The notes under the pieces are model-generated. The model searched no databases and was not told the origin of the DNA. It worked only from the letters and a program-made list of their open reading frames with translations. Shown in pieces: positions 36,885-46,941 of a stretch of 64,000 nucleotides of DNA. Positions within the stretch are counted from its first letter, which is position 1. Each line of letters begins with the position of its first letter. Origin of the DNA: UBA6115 sp050953005 (GTDB lineage: Bacteria; Bacillota; Clostridia; Christensenellales; Aristaeellaceae); NCBI GenBank assembly GCA_050953005.1, contig JBMNLV010000004.1, positions 124,001-188,000 of the forward strand. Reading direction: 5' to 3'. Position numbers and translations under genes: made by a program.

Positions 36885-37501
36885 TTTTAGATAACCGCTC
36901 CACATACTGTGATTAATTCACGAAGAATTATCTATTACACTCCATTGTAAAGTTCTCGTGAATCGTTCAGTTAATTATAGAACTATAAAGTTTTTTTGTC
37001 AACACTATATACATGCAGAATATATTGTTTTTATATATAAATTGCGGACATAACACAAATGAAAATTATGCAATTCAAAAATATTTATTTTATATCTTGA
37101 CATGAATTACGCTCAAATGCTACTATATGTCCAGAAATAACGATGTACGTGATCTTAAAGACTAACGTTAATGAGAGGAGGAAAGTTAAGGGATAATTGG
37201 GTAACTGTTTTGAGTAGATTGCCTATCCGCTTGATGGCCTTGAAGAGAACATCCTGTATTTTAAGAAAATGCTTTCTGTATCATCGAAACGCTGGAAACA
37301 AAAACAGATGTTTTTGTTGTTGATGATAGGGTTTTTGCTTTCAATTTTACAATCTTTTGAGACTGCACTGATGCTTGATGATTGCGTACGCAAATATGCA
37401 AGAAAGGGGAATATTAACTTTGGATCAATGCGTTCACATCTGTGCACAATGCATCTCTTTGGAATAATAGAATAACTATAATAAAAGAAAGGATATTGAA
37501 T
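36885..37501. promoter_or_regulatory. Divergent control region of the LacI cluster
   Basis: 617 bases without a supported gene. A plus-strand promoter is visible: TTGACA at 37097-37102, an 18-base spacer, TACTAT at 37121-37126. About 37 bases past the -10 lies the palindrome TAACGTTA (37163-37170) with the central CG usual in LacI-family operators, a fair operator candidate. The leader to the ATG at 37502 is over 350 bases long and includes an AGGAGGA (37176-37182) not followed by a usable frame. No known riboswitch could be recognised by eye. Confidence 0.5.
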
Positions 37502-39016
37502 ATGAAAAAGCTGTTCTGTCTGTTGATGGCTCTGATGATAACGATGAGTATCTGTACCTTTGTAAATGCTGAAGAAGAACCGTATGCAAAACACTTTGAC
37601 ATTGACTGGATCGGCTGGACCGGTCCCTGTGATAATGATGGTGTTGTTGTTCAGTATGTTAACGAAAAGTTTAACGTAACCATAAACATGTGGAATGTGT
37701 TGGGCGAAGCGCTCAATACCCGTGTTGCTGCCATGGAAATTCCCGATGTGATCGTGTTGTGGAAAGGTTTCATTCCTACTTACGTTGACCAAGGTTTAAT
37801 TGCTGAAGTCTCTTGGGATACCATCCAAGAATATGCCCCCGATCTGTATGCTGCATACCAAGCTAATATGCCTGAACACATGGGGGCTTCTTTTTATGAT
37901 GGCGCCAATTGGGGCTTGCCCATCCCAGCAACCGGTTCGGGCGGTCTGATGAATCCGATCATCTACCGTGGTGACTGGATGGAAAAGGTAGGTATTGATC
38001 ACTCGCCAACCACGCTTGATGAATTGGAAGAATTAGTGTATAAGTTTACTTTCGATGATCCTGATGGCAATGGCAAGAATGATACTTATGGGCTGTCTGC
38101 CTCTATGATGCAGGCAGTATACGGTGCCTATGGTTACCAGCCCAATATGTACTTTGACGATGAAAATGGCAAGGTTGTGTATGGCGGCGTACAGCCTGAA
38201 ATGAAGGAAGCACTGAAGGTTCTAAGCAAGTGGATTGCTGACGGCGTCATTGACCCTGAATGGGTTCTTGGCGAGAATCAGAACATGTATATGACCTCCA
38301 CTCCTTTTGAGAATGGTGTCATAGGTAGTACTTGTCACACCTGGCGCCATTATATCGGTCCCATCACTCCTGAGGGGTGTGGATATGTCCTGCCGAATTT
38401 CCCGGATGCCAAGCTCGTGATCGGTGACGCTCCCGTCGGCCCCAATGGCAAGGGCGGTGTGTTCACCTTGGGATTTCTACAGGATAACATCATTGCCTTT
38501 GGTGTTCAGTTAGCTGATCAACCAGAAAAGTTGAAGAGAATCTTGGAGATTTACAACTGGTGTTCTGGCACGCTTGATGGCTACCTCATTACCAACTTTG
38601 GTTTTGAAGGTCAGCAATGGGATTGGGTTGATCGTGAAGATTGGAACGGAAACGCTTATAGGGCGCCAAAGCTACGTGAAGAATATACTGTGTGGTCTGC
38701 CCGTGTAGCTATTGGTGCCGGTTGCGAAATCAACAATGCATTGTACTTTCCGTCTGTTATAAAGGATATTAACCCCAACCTTGATACACTCTACAAGCTA
38801 TCCTGGTTGACCGGCGCTGGTTACATGAATAGCAGCAAAACGTACATCCCCTGCGCGGCTGCCGAAACTTATAGCAATGAGTTGGGTATTCTACAGGGCG
38901 AATATTACAATGGTATTCTCAAAGGTGAACGTCCAATTGATGATTTCGATGAATTCGTAGAACTCTGGTACGCACAGGGTGGTCAAGAAATACTGAATGA
39001 GTATAATGCTCGATAA
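37502..39016 (+). CDS. Extracellular solute-binding protein, LplA-like (LacI cluster)
   Basis: A 504-residue secreted protein: signal peptide MKKLFCLLMALMITMSICTF ending VNAEE, no lipobox. The start ATG at 37502 follows GAAAGG; the frame is open 20 codons further upstream but without support. The mature protein begins with a variable strand, then MEIPDVIVLWKGFIPTYVDQ and DPDGNGKNDTYGLSAS, the Ca-binding-like DxDGNGxxD loop common in this family of oligosaccharide-binding proteins. It feeds the two permeases that follow. GH116 further down the operon suggests a beta-glucoside or beta-xyloside ligand. Confidence 0.9.
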   Translation: MKKLFCLLMALMITMSICTFVNAEEEPYAKHFDIDWIGWTGPCDNDGVVVQYVNEKFNVTINMWNVLGEALNTRVAAMEIPDVIVLWKGFIPTYVDQGLIAEVSWDTIQEYAPDLYAAYQANMPEHMGASFYDGANWGLPIPATGSGGLMNPIIYRGDWMEKVGIDHSPTTLDELEELVYKFTFDDPDGNGKNDTYGLSASMMQAVYGAYGYQPNMYFDDENGKVVYGGVQPEMKEALKVLSKWIADGVIDPEWVLGENQNMYMTSTPFENGVIGSTCHTWRHYIGPITPEGCGYVLPNFPDAKLVIGDAPVGPNGKGGVFTLGFLQDNIIAFGVQLADQPEKLKRILEIYNWCSGTLDGYLITNFGFEGQQWDWVDREDWNGNAYRAPKLREEYTVWSARVAIGAGCEINNALYFPSVIKDINPNLDTLYKLSWLTGAGYMNSSKTYIPCAAAETYSNELGILQGEYYNGILKGERPIDDFDEFVELWYAQGGQEILNEYNAR

Positions 39017-39027
39017 ATGACGCTATA

Positions 39028-39052
39028 GCCCGCTGCCATAACGGCGGCGGGC
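39028..39052 (+). terminator. Hairpin after the binding-protein gene
   Basis: GCCCGCTGCC and GGCGGCGGGC form a 10-bp stem (one G-U) around ATAAC, 11 bases after the stop, followed by ATTTCTTCTT. It probably stabilises or partly terminates the transcript ahead of the permease genes. Confidence 0.65.
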
Positions 39053-39092
39053 ATTTCTTCTTGTCTGACTCTGACGAAAATGGGGGTAAACA

Positions 39093-40028
39093 ATGCGTTC
39101 CTCACAGCTTATCACTCATCGAACCACTCCATTGCATAGGCGCTATTGGCAGTGCAGGTATTTGTTCCTAATGTTTCTGCCAGCCATCGCTTACTATGTT
39201 GTATTCAAATACTTGCCCATATATGGCGTACAGATCGCTTTCAAAGATTATTCCATCCGTAAAGGAATTCTCGGAAGTGATTGGGTAGGGTTGAAACATT
39301 TTATAACAATGTTCAAAAAGCCCAGTTTTTTTCGTGTGTTCAGCAATACATTTATTTTGAGTGGACTTAACTTAGCTTTTGGCTTTCCTGCGCCTATCAT
39401 TTTAGCTTTGCTTCTGAATGAAGTTCGCGGTGGCGTTTTCAAAAAGTTTGTACAGACAGTAAGTTATTTGCCACATTTCCTTTCTTGGGTTATGCTTTCT
39501 GGTATTTTTATTCAACTGCTTTCTCCTTCCATTGGTCCTATTGGCGAACTGTTTCGCATGCTTGGATGGGAGCCTGTTCTTTTCATGGGTGACTCTCGCT
39601 ATTTCCGTGGAACGCTTGTTGTGACCGGTATATGGAAAGGTGTCGGATGGGGATCAATCATTTATTTAGCATCTATCGCTGGTATTGACCAGGAACAATA
39701 TGAAGCTGCAACAGTGGATGGCGCCAATCGTTTTCAAAAGATTGTGCATATCACACTACCTGGTATCATGCCTGTTATCTGTATGCAACTGATATTTGCT
39801 GTTGGGGGTTTGGCGGGAAGTAATTTTGACCAAGTATACAACATGTACAGTCCGATTGTCTATGACGTGGCGGATGTTATTGGGACGTATACATACCGGG
39901 AAGGTATTGGAGGCATGAAGTACAGCTATACGGCGGCTGTCGGTCTTTTCCAGAATACCATTTCGATTATATTGATAGTGACTTCAAACATGCTTGTAAA
40001 GCGCGTGAACGAATATGGTATTTGGTAA
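39093..40028 (+). CDS. Sugar ABC permease, LplB type (LacI cluster)
   Basis: A 311-residue membrane protein with six helices; the EAA loop is YEAATVDGANRFQKIVHITLP and the end VKRVNEYGIW is usual for LplB. Start ATG follows a GGGGGT-type site that is weak. It lies between the binding protein and the second permease. Confidence 0.92.
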   Translation: MRSSQLITHRTTPLHRRYWQCRYLFLMFLPAIAYYVVFKYLPIYGVQIAFKDYSIRKGILGSDWVGLKHFITMFKKPSFFRVFSNTFILSGLNLAFGFPAPIILALLLNEVRGGVFKKFVQTVSYLPHFLSWVMLSGIFIQLLSPSIGPIGELFRMLGWEPVLFMGDSRYFRGTLVVTGIWKGVGWGSIIYLASIAGIDQEQYEAATVDGANRFQKIVHITLPGIMPVICMQLIFAVGGLAGSNFDQVYNMYSPIVYDVADVIGTYTYREGIGGMKYSYTAAVGLFQNTISIILIVTSNMLVKRVNEYGIW

Positions 40029-40043
40029 TTGGGGGAAAGGAGC

Positions 40044-40922
40044 ATGAGAAATAGAAAAAGTTCCTTCAAAAAAGGCATTGGCGGGTGGGTGTATGACATA
40101 ATCGTATACGGAACCTTGTCTCTACTCGCCGTTTCCATTTTGTATGTTGTTATGTATCTTCTTTCTCTGTCGCTTTCAGGCTATGGGGCATCACTAAATA
40201 CTATTAAGCTATGGCCTGTGAACTTTACCCTTGACAACTATAAAACAATTTTGGGATACAGATATGTCCACACAGGTTATATCAACACCATTAAGCGTGT
40301 GGTATTGGGTGTTTCGATCGAGATAATCCTTTGCCTGTTGACTGGTTATGTGCTTTCAAGAAAGAATTTGCCCAATCGGACTTTATGGACAGGCATGATT
40401 GTGTTGACCATGTTCGTTAGTGGCGGCTTGATACCGTTTTATATCCTGATGCGCAACTTGAATCTTATGAATACCATCTGGTCGCTCGTACTACCCGGAG
40501 CCATTCCAACGTATTCCATGCTGTTAGTGAGAAACTATATCATGGCGTTGCCCGATTCGTTAGAGGAATCTGCTAAAATTGACGGTGCAAATGATTTTGT
40601 CTGCCTATTCCGGATCGTGATTCCTGTCATTACACCCATTATTGCTTGCCTTGCACTGTGGGGTGTTGTGGGTCATTGGAACGCCTGGTTTGATTCCATG
40701 CTCTATATCCGTGATATGGATAAACAGGTACTGCAGACAGTGGTGCAGAAGTTTACTCGTGCGGGAGGAGAATTGGATCGCGCTAAGACAACCGAAGAAA
40801 TTCCGCCTGAAACACTCAAGGCTGCGATCATCTTTACCGCCACCTTTCCCGTATTAGTTGCATATCCTTTCTTTCAGCGCTTCTTTGTAAAGGGTATTTT
40901 AGTCGGTTCACTTAAAGGTTAA
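40044..40922 (+). CDS. Carbohydrate ABC permease, LplC type (LacI cluster)
   Basis: A 292-residue membrane protein. ATG at 40044 with GGAAAGGAG directly upstream is preferred to a TTG at 40029. The EAA loop is LEESAKIDGANDFVCLFRIVIP and the end QRFFVKGILVGSLKG. Together with the preceding permease it forms the channel; no ATPase is encoded nearby. Confidence 0.92.
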   Translation: MRNRKSSFKKGIGGWVYDIIVYGTLSLLAVSILYVVMYLLSLSLSGYGASLNTIKLWPVNFTLDNYKTILGYRYVHTGYINTIKRVVLGVSIEIILCLLTGYVLSRKNLPNRTLWTGMIVLTMFVSGGLIPFYILMRNLNLMNTIWSLVLPGAIPTYSMLLVRNYIMALPDSLEESAKIDGANDFVCLFRIVIPVITPIIACLALWGVVGHWNAWFDSMLYIRDMDKQVLQTVVQKFTRAGGELDRAKTTEEIPPETLKAAIIFTATFPVLVAYPFFQRFFVKGILVGSLKG

Positions 40923-41020
40923 ACTTTTTCGGTATGTTTTCCAAAATGTAAGCAATACAAAAGAGCGCAGGTTGTCAACGCACACGAAGACGAACAAATA
41001 AAAGGATGATATATATATGG

Positions 41021-43609
41021 ATGAAAGAATACTATGAAAACAAGAAAAACGAGATTTCTTTCCCGTTGGGAGGAATTGGCAGCGGCTGTATTGGCCTGGG
41101 TGGAGATGGACGGTTTAAGGAGTGGGAGATTTTTAACCGTCCGAACAAAGGCGGATTAAATGGCTTTTCGCATCTTGCCGTCAAGGCGGAAAAAGATGGG
41201 AAAGTGCTCGATGCTCGCGTTCTTCACACTGACCTGAAAGCGCCGTTTACCGGCGAAATGAATAAAGAGAGTTGGGTAGGCTTTGGCCATGGACCGTATC
41301 GGCAAACTATGGCAGGCATTCCACATTTTGAGGATGGAAAGTTCTGCGCTGCTTATCCGTTTGCCAAATTGGTTTTTTCAGACAAGCGTTTTCCCGGGCA
41401 GGTTACACTCTCTGCATTTAACCCCTTGATTCCTTTGCGAGAGGATGATTCCAGTCTGCCTGCCGCATTCTTTGAGATTGAAATCCGGAACATACATGAT
41501 AGCGACCTTACATATACGATTGCCTTTTCATTAGGCTCGCCGTTTGAACAGGAAACAGCTACTCACCAGATGCTCACGGACGAGAAGGGAACGTATGTTC
41601 TCATTTCAAGAAATGATTGTGAAAAAGAGAAGCTGAATTATGGTGAGCTTTGCGTTGCAACTGATGAGAAGAATATCAGTGTGCAGCGGTATTGGTACCG
41701 TGGGCGCTGGTATAGTAATTTAAGCGTTTTTTGGCAAAACTTCACCGCACCAGGAAAATTGGAGGATCGAGAGTATCATGGCAAGGTGTCCGGTTCTGAT
41801 TCTTGCATTAAAGACACTGCCACGCTGGCAGCACATGTATTTGTGAAGCAAGGCGAAACACGGAAGATTCGCTTCGTCGTTTCTTGGTATTTTCCGGTGT
41901 GTGAATACTATCTTGACAAATCCCGCGCAGATGCAGATGGCAACCGCACATGGAAGAATTATTATGCTGTCTTATATCCGGATGCAAAGGCGGTAGCGAT
42001 GGATGCACTTGTTCGTTGGAATTCTCTCGAAGCCGACACCCTTCGTTTTACCGAGGCATTTTACAGTCAATCCCTACCTGAGCCTATGCTTGATGCAGCA
42101 GGCAGTAACATCTCAATCCTAAAATCGCCCACCGTACTTCGACTGGAGGATGGTTCTTTCTACGGATGGGAAGGTGTACATTGCCGTGAAGGCAGCTGCG
42201 AGGGCAGTTGTACCCATGTGTGGAATTACGCTTATGCTCTGCCTTTCCTTTTTCCCAGGCTTGAACGAAGCATGCGAGATTTGAATTATCGATACAATCA
42301 GGATGAAAAGGGAGGTATGCACTTCCGACTCTCTCTGCCGCTTGGTACCAAACAGAATTCATTTCGTCCGTGTTGTGATGGACAGTTCGGTGACATCATC
42401 AAGGTCTATCGTGAGTGGAAGCTGTGTGGCGATACCCAATGGCTCAAATCCCTCTGGCCATACATGAAGAAGAGTATTGAGTATGCGTGGTCTTCCGAAA
42501 ACGAAGACAAATGGGATCTCGATAAGGATGGCGTTCTGGAAGGTCGTCAACACCATACACTTGACATGGAACTCTTCGGTCCCAACTCCTGGCTGACCGG
42601 TATGTATCTTGCCGCGCTAAAAGCAGCTGCTGAAATGGCTGAAGTGCTGGGCGAGAAAGCCAGTGCAGATGAATACCTTGCACTTTTCAACAAAGGTCAA
42701 AAGCATGTCGACAATCATCTTTTTAATGGTGAATACTATATTCAGCAACTAAACTTGAATGATCGAAGTGTGTTGGAGCAGTATTCGGATGGTTCCCTTT
42801 CCCTGACGAAGGATGATGTTATAAGTGCATACTGGAATGAAGAAGTTGGCGAAATCATGTATCAGTTCGGTGAAGGATGCGTAGCAGATCAGGTGCTTGG
42901 TCAGTGGCATGCTAGTATGTGTGGGTTGGGTGAGATATATGATTCAGACCATGTAAAGAAGGCTCTTGCTTCTATTTATCGTTATAACTACAAGAATGAT
43001 CTGCGTCTACACTTCAACCCATGCCGCATTTATGCCATGCCTGACGAACGTACCACTCTTATTTGTGATTGGCCAGATGGTGTCAAGCGTCCGCTCATTC
43101 CAGCCCCTTATTCCGAGGAGGGATGGCCGGGCATCGAATACCAGGTAGCGGCGCATATGCAGTCGGTGGGGATGTATGATGAAGCCTTAACCTTGGTTAC
43201 TGCCGTACGTGATCGTTACGATGGTTTCCGACGCAATCCTTTCAACGAAATCGAGTGTGGATCGAACTATGCTCGCTCAATGGCCTCGTATGCGTTGGTG
43301 CTTGCGGCAAGCGGATTCAAATTTGACTTGCCTAATAAACATATGGGATTTGTTCCAAGTGACCGCGAGGAAAACCGAAAGTATTTCTGGTCGGTGGATA
43401 CAGCGTGGGGGATTTACACGCAAAAGGGTGCCCATCGCGTACTTAGAGTGCTGGAAGGCCAACTGACGCTCATTTCCTTTGAAAGTGATTTCCCCGTTGG
43501 TAAGGTGTTGCTTTGCGGGCAAGAAATTGCAGTCACAAAGGAAGGAAACAGTGTGGTGTTCAATAGAGAAATCATCCTGCAAGCCAGCCATGAATTGGTC
43601 TTGGAATAA
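41021..43609 (+). CDS. GH116-family glycoside hydrolase (beta-glucosidase/xylosidase type)
   Basis: About 862 residues. The N-terminal beta-sandwich starts with FPLGGIGSGCIGLGGDGRF then EWEIFNRPNKG, the hallmark of GH116 (GBA2-like, DUF608). The (alpha/alpha)6 barrel contains EGSCTHVWNYAYALPFLFP, in the region of the family nucleophile, and HHTLDMELFGPNSW, whose Asp fits the general acid/base. Many relatives read NYEQ where this one has NYAY, a difference to check. No signal peptide: it acts on imported oligosaccharides, probably beta-glucosides or beta-xylosides. It follows the permeases by about 98 bases. The ATG at 41021 is preferred to 41006, which overlaps the ribosome site. Confidence 0.88.
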   Translation: MKEYYENKKNEISFPLGGIGSGCIGLGGDGRFKEWEIFNRPNKGGLNGFSHLAVKAEKDGKVLDARVLHTDLKAPFTGEMNKESWVGFGHGPYRQTMAGIPHFEDGKFCAAYPFAKLVFSDKRFPGQVTLSAFNPLIPLREDDSSLPAAFFEIEIRNIHDSDLTYTIAFSLGSPFEQETATHQMLTDEKGTYVLISRNDCEKEKLNYGELCVATDEKNISVQRYWYRGRWYSNLSVFWQNFTAPGKLEDREYHGKVSGSDSCIKDTATLAAHVFVKQGETRKIRFVVSWYFPVCEYYLDKSRADADGNRTWKNYYAVLYPDAKAVAMDALVRWNSLEADTLRFTEAFYSQSLPEPMLDAAGSNISILKSPTVLRLEDGSFYGWEGVHCREGSCEGSCTHVWNYAYALPFLFPRLERSMRDLNYRYNQDEKGGMHFRLSLPLGTKQNSFRPCCDGQFGDIIKVYREWKLCGDTQWLKSLWPYMKKSIEYAWSSENEDKWDLDKDGVLEGRQHHTLDMELFGPNSWLTGMYLAALKAAAEMAEVLGEKASADEYLALFNKGQKHVDNHLFNGEYYIQQLNLNDRSVLEQYSDGSLSLTKDDVISAYWNEEVGEIMYQFGEGCVADQVLGQWHASMCGLGEIYDSDHVKKALASIYRYNYKNDLRLHFNPCRIYAMPDERTTLICDWPDGVKRPLIPAPYSEEGWPGIEYQVAAHMQSVGMYDEALTLVTAVRDRYDGFRRNPFNEIECGSNYARSMASYALVLAASGFKFDLPNKHMGFVPSDREENRKYFWSVDTAWGIYTQKGAHRVLRVLEGQLTLISFESDFPVGKVLLCGQEIAVTKEGNSVVFNREIILQASHELVLE

Positions 43610-43698
43610 GGGAACTCAATTCAAGTTTGCATGCATTCTGTCTTTGTTCAGACAGGAAGGAGAGCATGGTGCAATATCTTTTGCTATATAATATGTTA

Positions 43699-45327
43699 GT
43701 GTCTCCTGAATAACCAACAATTCAGCCACACAGGCACGCCAACGGTACCGGCGTGTCTGTTTTTGTGCTTTCCGACCGGCGAAATAGCGCTGCCAAAAAG
43801 AGCCAAATGTAGAGCCTCAGCCGCCTGAACAGGTTCCGGGTCAGGATGGCGGCATGAATGTCCACCTCGCTGGTGTGTTTCTGCCGCATCATCACCAGAT
43901 CAAGCCCATATCGGCGCTTGCAAACACCGATACATCCCTCAATATGACTCCGCTCTCCTGACTCCTGTCGCTCCAGTGCCAGCGCTTCCTCATACACCTG
44001 TCGGTCTTTGGGTGGTCGTCCCAGTTTGGGACCATTCAACCGGATGCCACGCTCCCTGCACCAGGTGAGATTCTCCCTCGTTCGGTAGATCCTGTCTACC
44101 AGTCCCCGCTCCGGATAGTGGCCCGTTTGCTCCTTGTATCGCTCCATCGAAGCCATCAGTGTTTTGCTTTCGTTGAAGGCATCCCACGAGATTTCCTCAA
44201 TCCTCGCATAGCCATCGCTCAGGCTCAGCGCCACCTTCGCACCGAACTCCACCGACACTGCCGCCTTGCCCCGAACAATCGGTCGCACCCAGGGCTGGTG
44301 CAGGCTTACAATCCGGTCATCCACCCGGTGCGTATTGCTGTCATACATCTCCTGCTGCTGCGCGTACAGCAGCTGGATCACTGCCATGCGCTCCAGCTCC
44401 TTTGCGCTCAGCGCGTCCGGATATTTGCTCAGGATGGCTTCCAGATAACCGAGGTTCCGTTTGACATAGCCCAGCTGCTGACGAATCGCTTTGCGAATCT
44501 TCTTGCGCGTTGGTTTCCGGTCCCGGGCAAACCGCAGCCAGTCCCGCCTGGCCAGGTTCCGGTAGGTTCTGGGCTTATTACCTTCCGTTGCGCCTGCCTT
44601 GTGCGCTGTATCAATCATCCCTTCCAGCAGCTCCCGCCCTTCGTTGAGCAGCGAAGCATCGGTGGGAAAACGGATGTTCTGCGGAACACAGGTCGCGTCC
44701 AGGATCAGCGTCCCTCGGTTGACCGGGCCTCCTCCCTCACTGTCAGCGTCATCATGATTGTCGTCATCGGAACCAGGCTCCTTTTCTGCTTTCACCTTTT
44801 TACGGCCAATCACATAGTCATTCAACTCTGACAACATCTCCGGCGTGATCCGCTCCCGAAACCACGTCATCACGCTGGGGTCAAAGGGCCTGACGTTGGT
44901 ATATTCCGCAAACCCCAGGAAGTACTGCAGATAGGGGTTCTCCCGGATCTCTTCCACCGTGTCCTCATCTGAAAAACCATAGCGCTTCTTGATAATCAAA
45001 GAGCCGATGGCCATCCGGGCCGACTTTGCCGGCTTCCCCTCCCGGGGGTTGCTAAACAGTGCAGCATACCGCTCCTCAAAGACTTCCCAGGGGATGAGCT
45101 CCGACATCCTTACCCATCTGTTCTCGGAATTCAGCCTGACGCCACCAAACAGCGTCGCGTCTTCAAAAAAGGTCGCCTGGCGTGCTTTCTTCTCGTACAT
45201 ACCGTTTCATCTCCAGTTCAAGTGCAAGGGTTTTGCGTGCTTTCTGCAATTATCCTTGCACACATGATACCAGAAAATGGCCGGAAGATGTGGATTTGTC
45301 TTGTGTTTGGAGTTGTTCAGCAGACAC
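43699..45327 (-). mobile_element. Intact 1629-bp IS5/IS1182-like element, copy 1
   Basis: Ends GTGTCTCCTGAATAAC (43699) and GTTGTTCAGCAGACAC (to 45327), inverted with two mismatches, flanked by the 7-base direct repeat TATGTTA (43692-43698 and 45328-45334). It has one full transposase gene on the minus strand. Length, gene position and encoded protein are the same as copy 2 at 48107. Inserted in a GH9-like gene, opposite to its transcription. Confidence 0.93.
43722..45200 (-). CDS. DDE transposase of copy 1
   Basis: A 492-residue transposase. Residues 20-115 form the DUF772/InsH-like N-terminal domain (NRWVRMSELIPW, RENPYLQYFLGF, PFDPSVMTWFRERI). The DDE residues are probably Asp168 in LILDAT, Asp369 in GLVDRIYRTREN and Glu421 in HIEGCIGVCKRRYGL. 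An Asp-rich linker (about 144-155) precedes the catalytic core. It cuts and rejoins the element ends. The product is identical to that of copy 2; the decayed relatives at 7557 and 29022 differ. Family placement between IS5 and IS1182 groups is left open. Confidence 0.93.
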   Translation of the reverse strand: MYEKKARQATFFEDATLFGGVRLNSENRWVRMSELIPWEVFEERYAALFSNPREGKPAKSARMAIGSLIIKKRYGFSDEDTVEEIRENPYLQYFLGFAEYTNVRPFDPSVMTWFRERITPEMLSELNDYVIGRKKVKAEKEPGSDDDNHDDADSEGGGPVNRGTLILDATCVPQNIRFPTDASLLNEGRELLEGMIDTAHKAGATEGNKPRTYRNLARRDWLRFARDRKPTRKKIRKAIRQQLGYVKRNLGYLEAILSKYPDALSAKELERMAVIQLLYAQQQEMYDSNTHRVDDRIVSLHQPWVRPIVRGKAAVSVEFGAKVALSLSDGYARIEEISWDAFNESKTLMASMERYKEQTGHYPERGLVDRIYRTRENLTWCRERGIRLNGPKLGRPPKDRQVYEEALALERQESGERSHIEGCIGVCKRRYGLDLVMMRQKHTSEVDIHAAILTRNLFRRLRLYIWLFLAALFRRSESTKTDTPVPLACLCG

Positions 45328-46941
45328 TATGTTAGGATATGTTCGCAACGGTTCAAAGCGAGCGCTGATCAAACGTATAGAAGAAAAATCGCAGAAAGAA
45401 TCGGGGATTTGCCCAATACTCTGGATAGTCCTGGATGAACATGAGAAGGAAGTAGCTGCTGGTATTCCAACGAGGGAGCGGTCATCATACGGCTGCGTTT
45501 TGCGTACGTGTGATTTCTCGTCCATTGTTCGAGAAGGAACCTACAGGCTGAAAGTTGTGCTATCAAACAATGAAATTTTGTCCTCTGAACCCTTTGAAAT
45601 CAGGGATTATCCCTATTTAAACGACCTGCTGAAACGCTTGTCCATTTTCAATGCCCAGGCACGCTACGCTCAAGGAACAGAATCGGGCGGATACTATGAT
45701 TGCAATTCTAAAATGGGTGAAGCATATTCTCATGGTATGTTCCTCAATGGGCTTTGCTGGTTTTCTGTACTTCATGGAACAAGACTCAGCCATCAAGAAA
45801 AGAAACAGGTGTTTCATGCCCAGCGGATTGCGTTCGATTACCTATTGAAGTTGTGGGAGAAGGATGGGCATTTCCGCAATCACGCTGTTGAAAGACCCTT
45901 TGATCCCCGCAACATCTCTGTTGGGGATACGATAGAGGCGATATACGGCCTTGTCGCGTATCTTGACCTGATCGGTTTACGGGATCCGGAACGATGTACA
46001 TGTTCTGTATATGAGCAGTTGTTCAAAAGCTATAATTATGCTCAAAGCCATATGCAGGAAAACCCAAAGTACGCATCTGGCCAATGGCGTGTACCTGTTC
46101 TATGCCATTTTTATCGGATCAGTGGAGATAAGAAAATTCTAAAAATGGCAGAACAAGCAGCTCAGTGGGCATTAAACAGCTTTGACTGGCGAGAGAATAA
46201 TATGCTGGGATGGTTGGGAATAGGACACATGGAAGGTATATGGATGCTATGTGAAATTAACCCAAAGTTCAAGTGTTTAAATTCTTTGCAGGATTTACTC
46301 GCGCGCCAACAATTGCGGCTTGAGGAATTGCTCATGAGAAATGATTATCGCTTTCCGCCTATATCGGATTTTGAGAACGTCGGTAGATCGTGGGATAATA
46401 TGCAAGATGTCCTTCCCGGCATAGGTTCCAGGCACTGGATTCTGAATCAAGATGTACTGATCACAGGCTTGGATGCTTTGTACCTTGCTTGTATCAGTGG
46501 TCGGGCAGAATATGAACAGGTGGTATCAGGTGCCATTGGATTTATCGGAGGTATGCACTTTGGGATTTCTCCGGAAATGACGGTATGTCCACAATTGAGT
46601 ACAGCGAGCTTTGTAGCCAATCTACCCTACAGTGTACACCCCTGGAAAACCTGGTATTTTGAAATGCAGAATTCACTGTGGTCCAGTGTTGTTAATGGCT
46701 ACACGGTAGAAAACGGTTCCTATTTTTATACCGACACAGACTGGCCGCAAGGGGAGACCTTTATAAAGACAGATGGCACGCTTTTACGGCTGGCCAGCCT
46801 ATACGAGTGTATGATGTCAGAGCAAAAAATGCTGCCTGATAGTACATGCTGGCTCGTGACAACACAACGACAACAGGAGGCATGATGATCTGTTGCAGCA
46901 TCTCTTTGTATTGATTAATTAATAAGAAAAAGGTGGTTGTC

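Larger units (their letters stand above)
43666..46885 (+). pseudogene. GH9-like glycoside hydrolase gene interrupted by an insertion sequence
   Basis: ATG at 43666 (GGAAGGAGAG upstream) begins MVQYLLLYNML; after removal of the element and one 7-base target copy, reading continues at 45335 as GYVRNGSKRALIKR. This restores a 527-residue protein parallel to the intact one at 33917 (LLYNVLGYERYGTKKAF). Later blocks also match: SIFNAQARYAQGTESGGYYD, SKMGEAYSHGMFLNGL and the WYFEMQNSLWSSVVNGY ending region. The interruption after codon 11 should abolish expression unless translation restarts downstream. The reconstructed gene lies 56 bases behind GH116 in the same operon. The lesion seems recent, since the rest has no further damage. 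Confidence 0.88.

Noticed and set aside
37269..37475. 68-codon plus-strand frame in the leader of the binding-protein gene
   Set aside because: One hydrophobic stretch but no ribosome site or recognisable domain; treated as leader sequence.
37223..37792. 189-codon minus-strand frame across the LacI-cluster leader and binding-protein start
   Set aside because: No ribosome site, no family resemblance, and it is antisense to the signal peptide and mature start of the binding protein.
44118..44831. 237-codon plus-strand frame inside each intact element
   Set aside because: It lies antisense to the transposase, has a composition explained by the coding strand and repeats identically in both copies.
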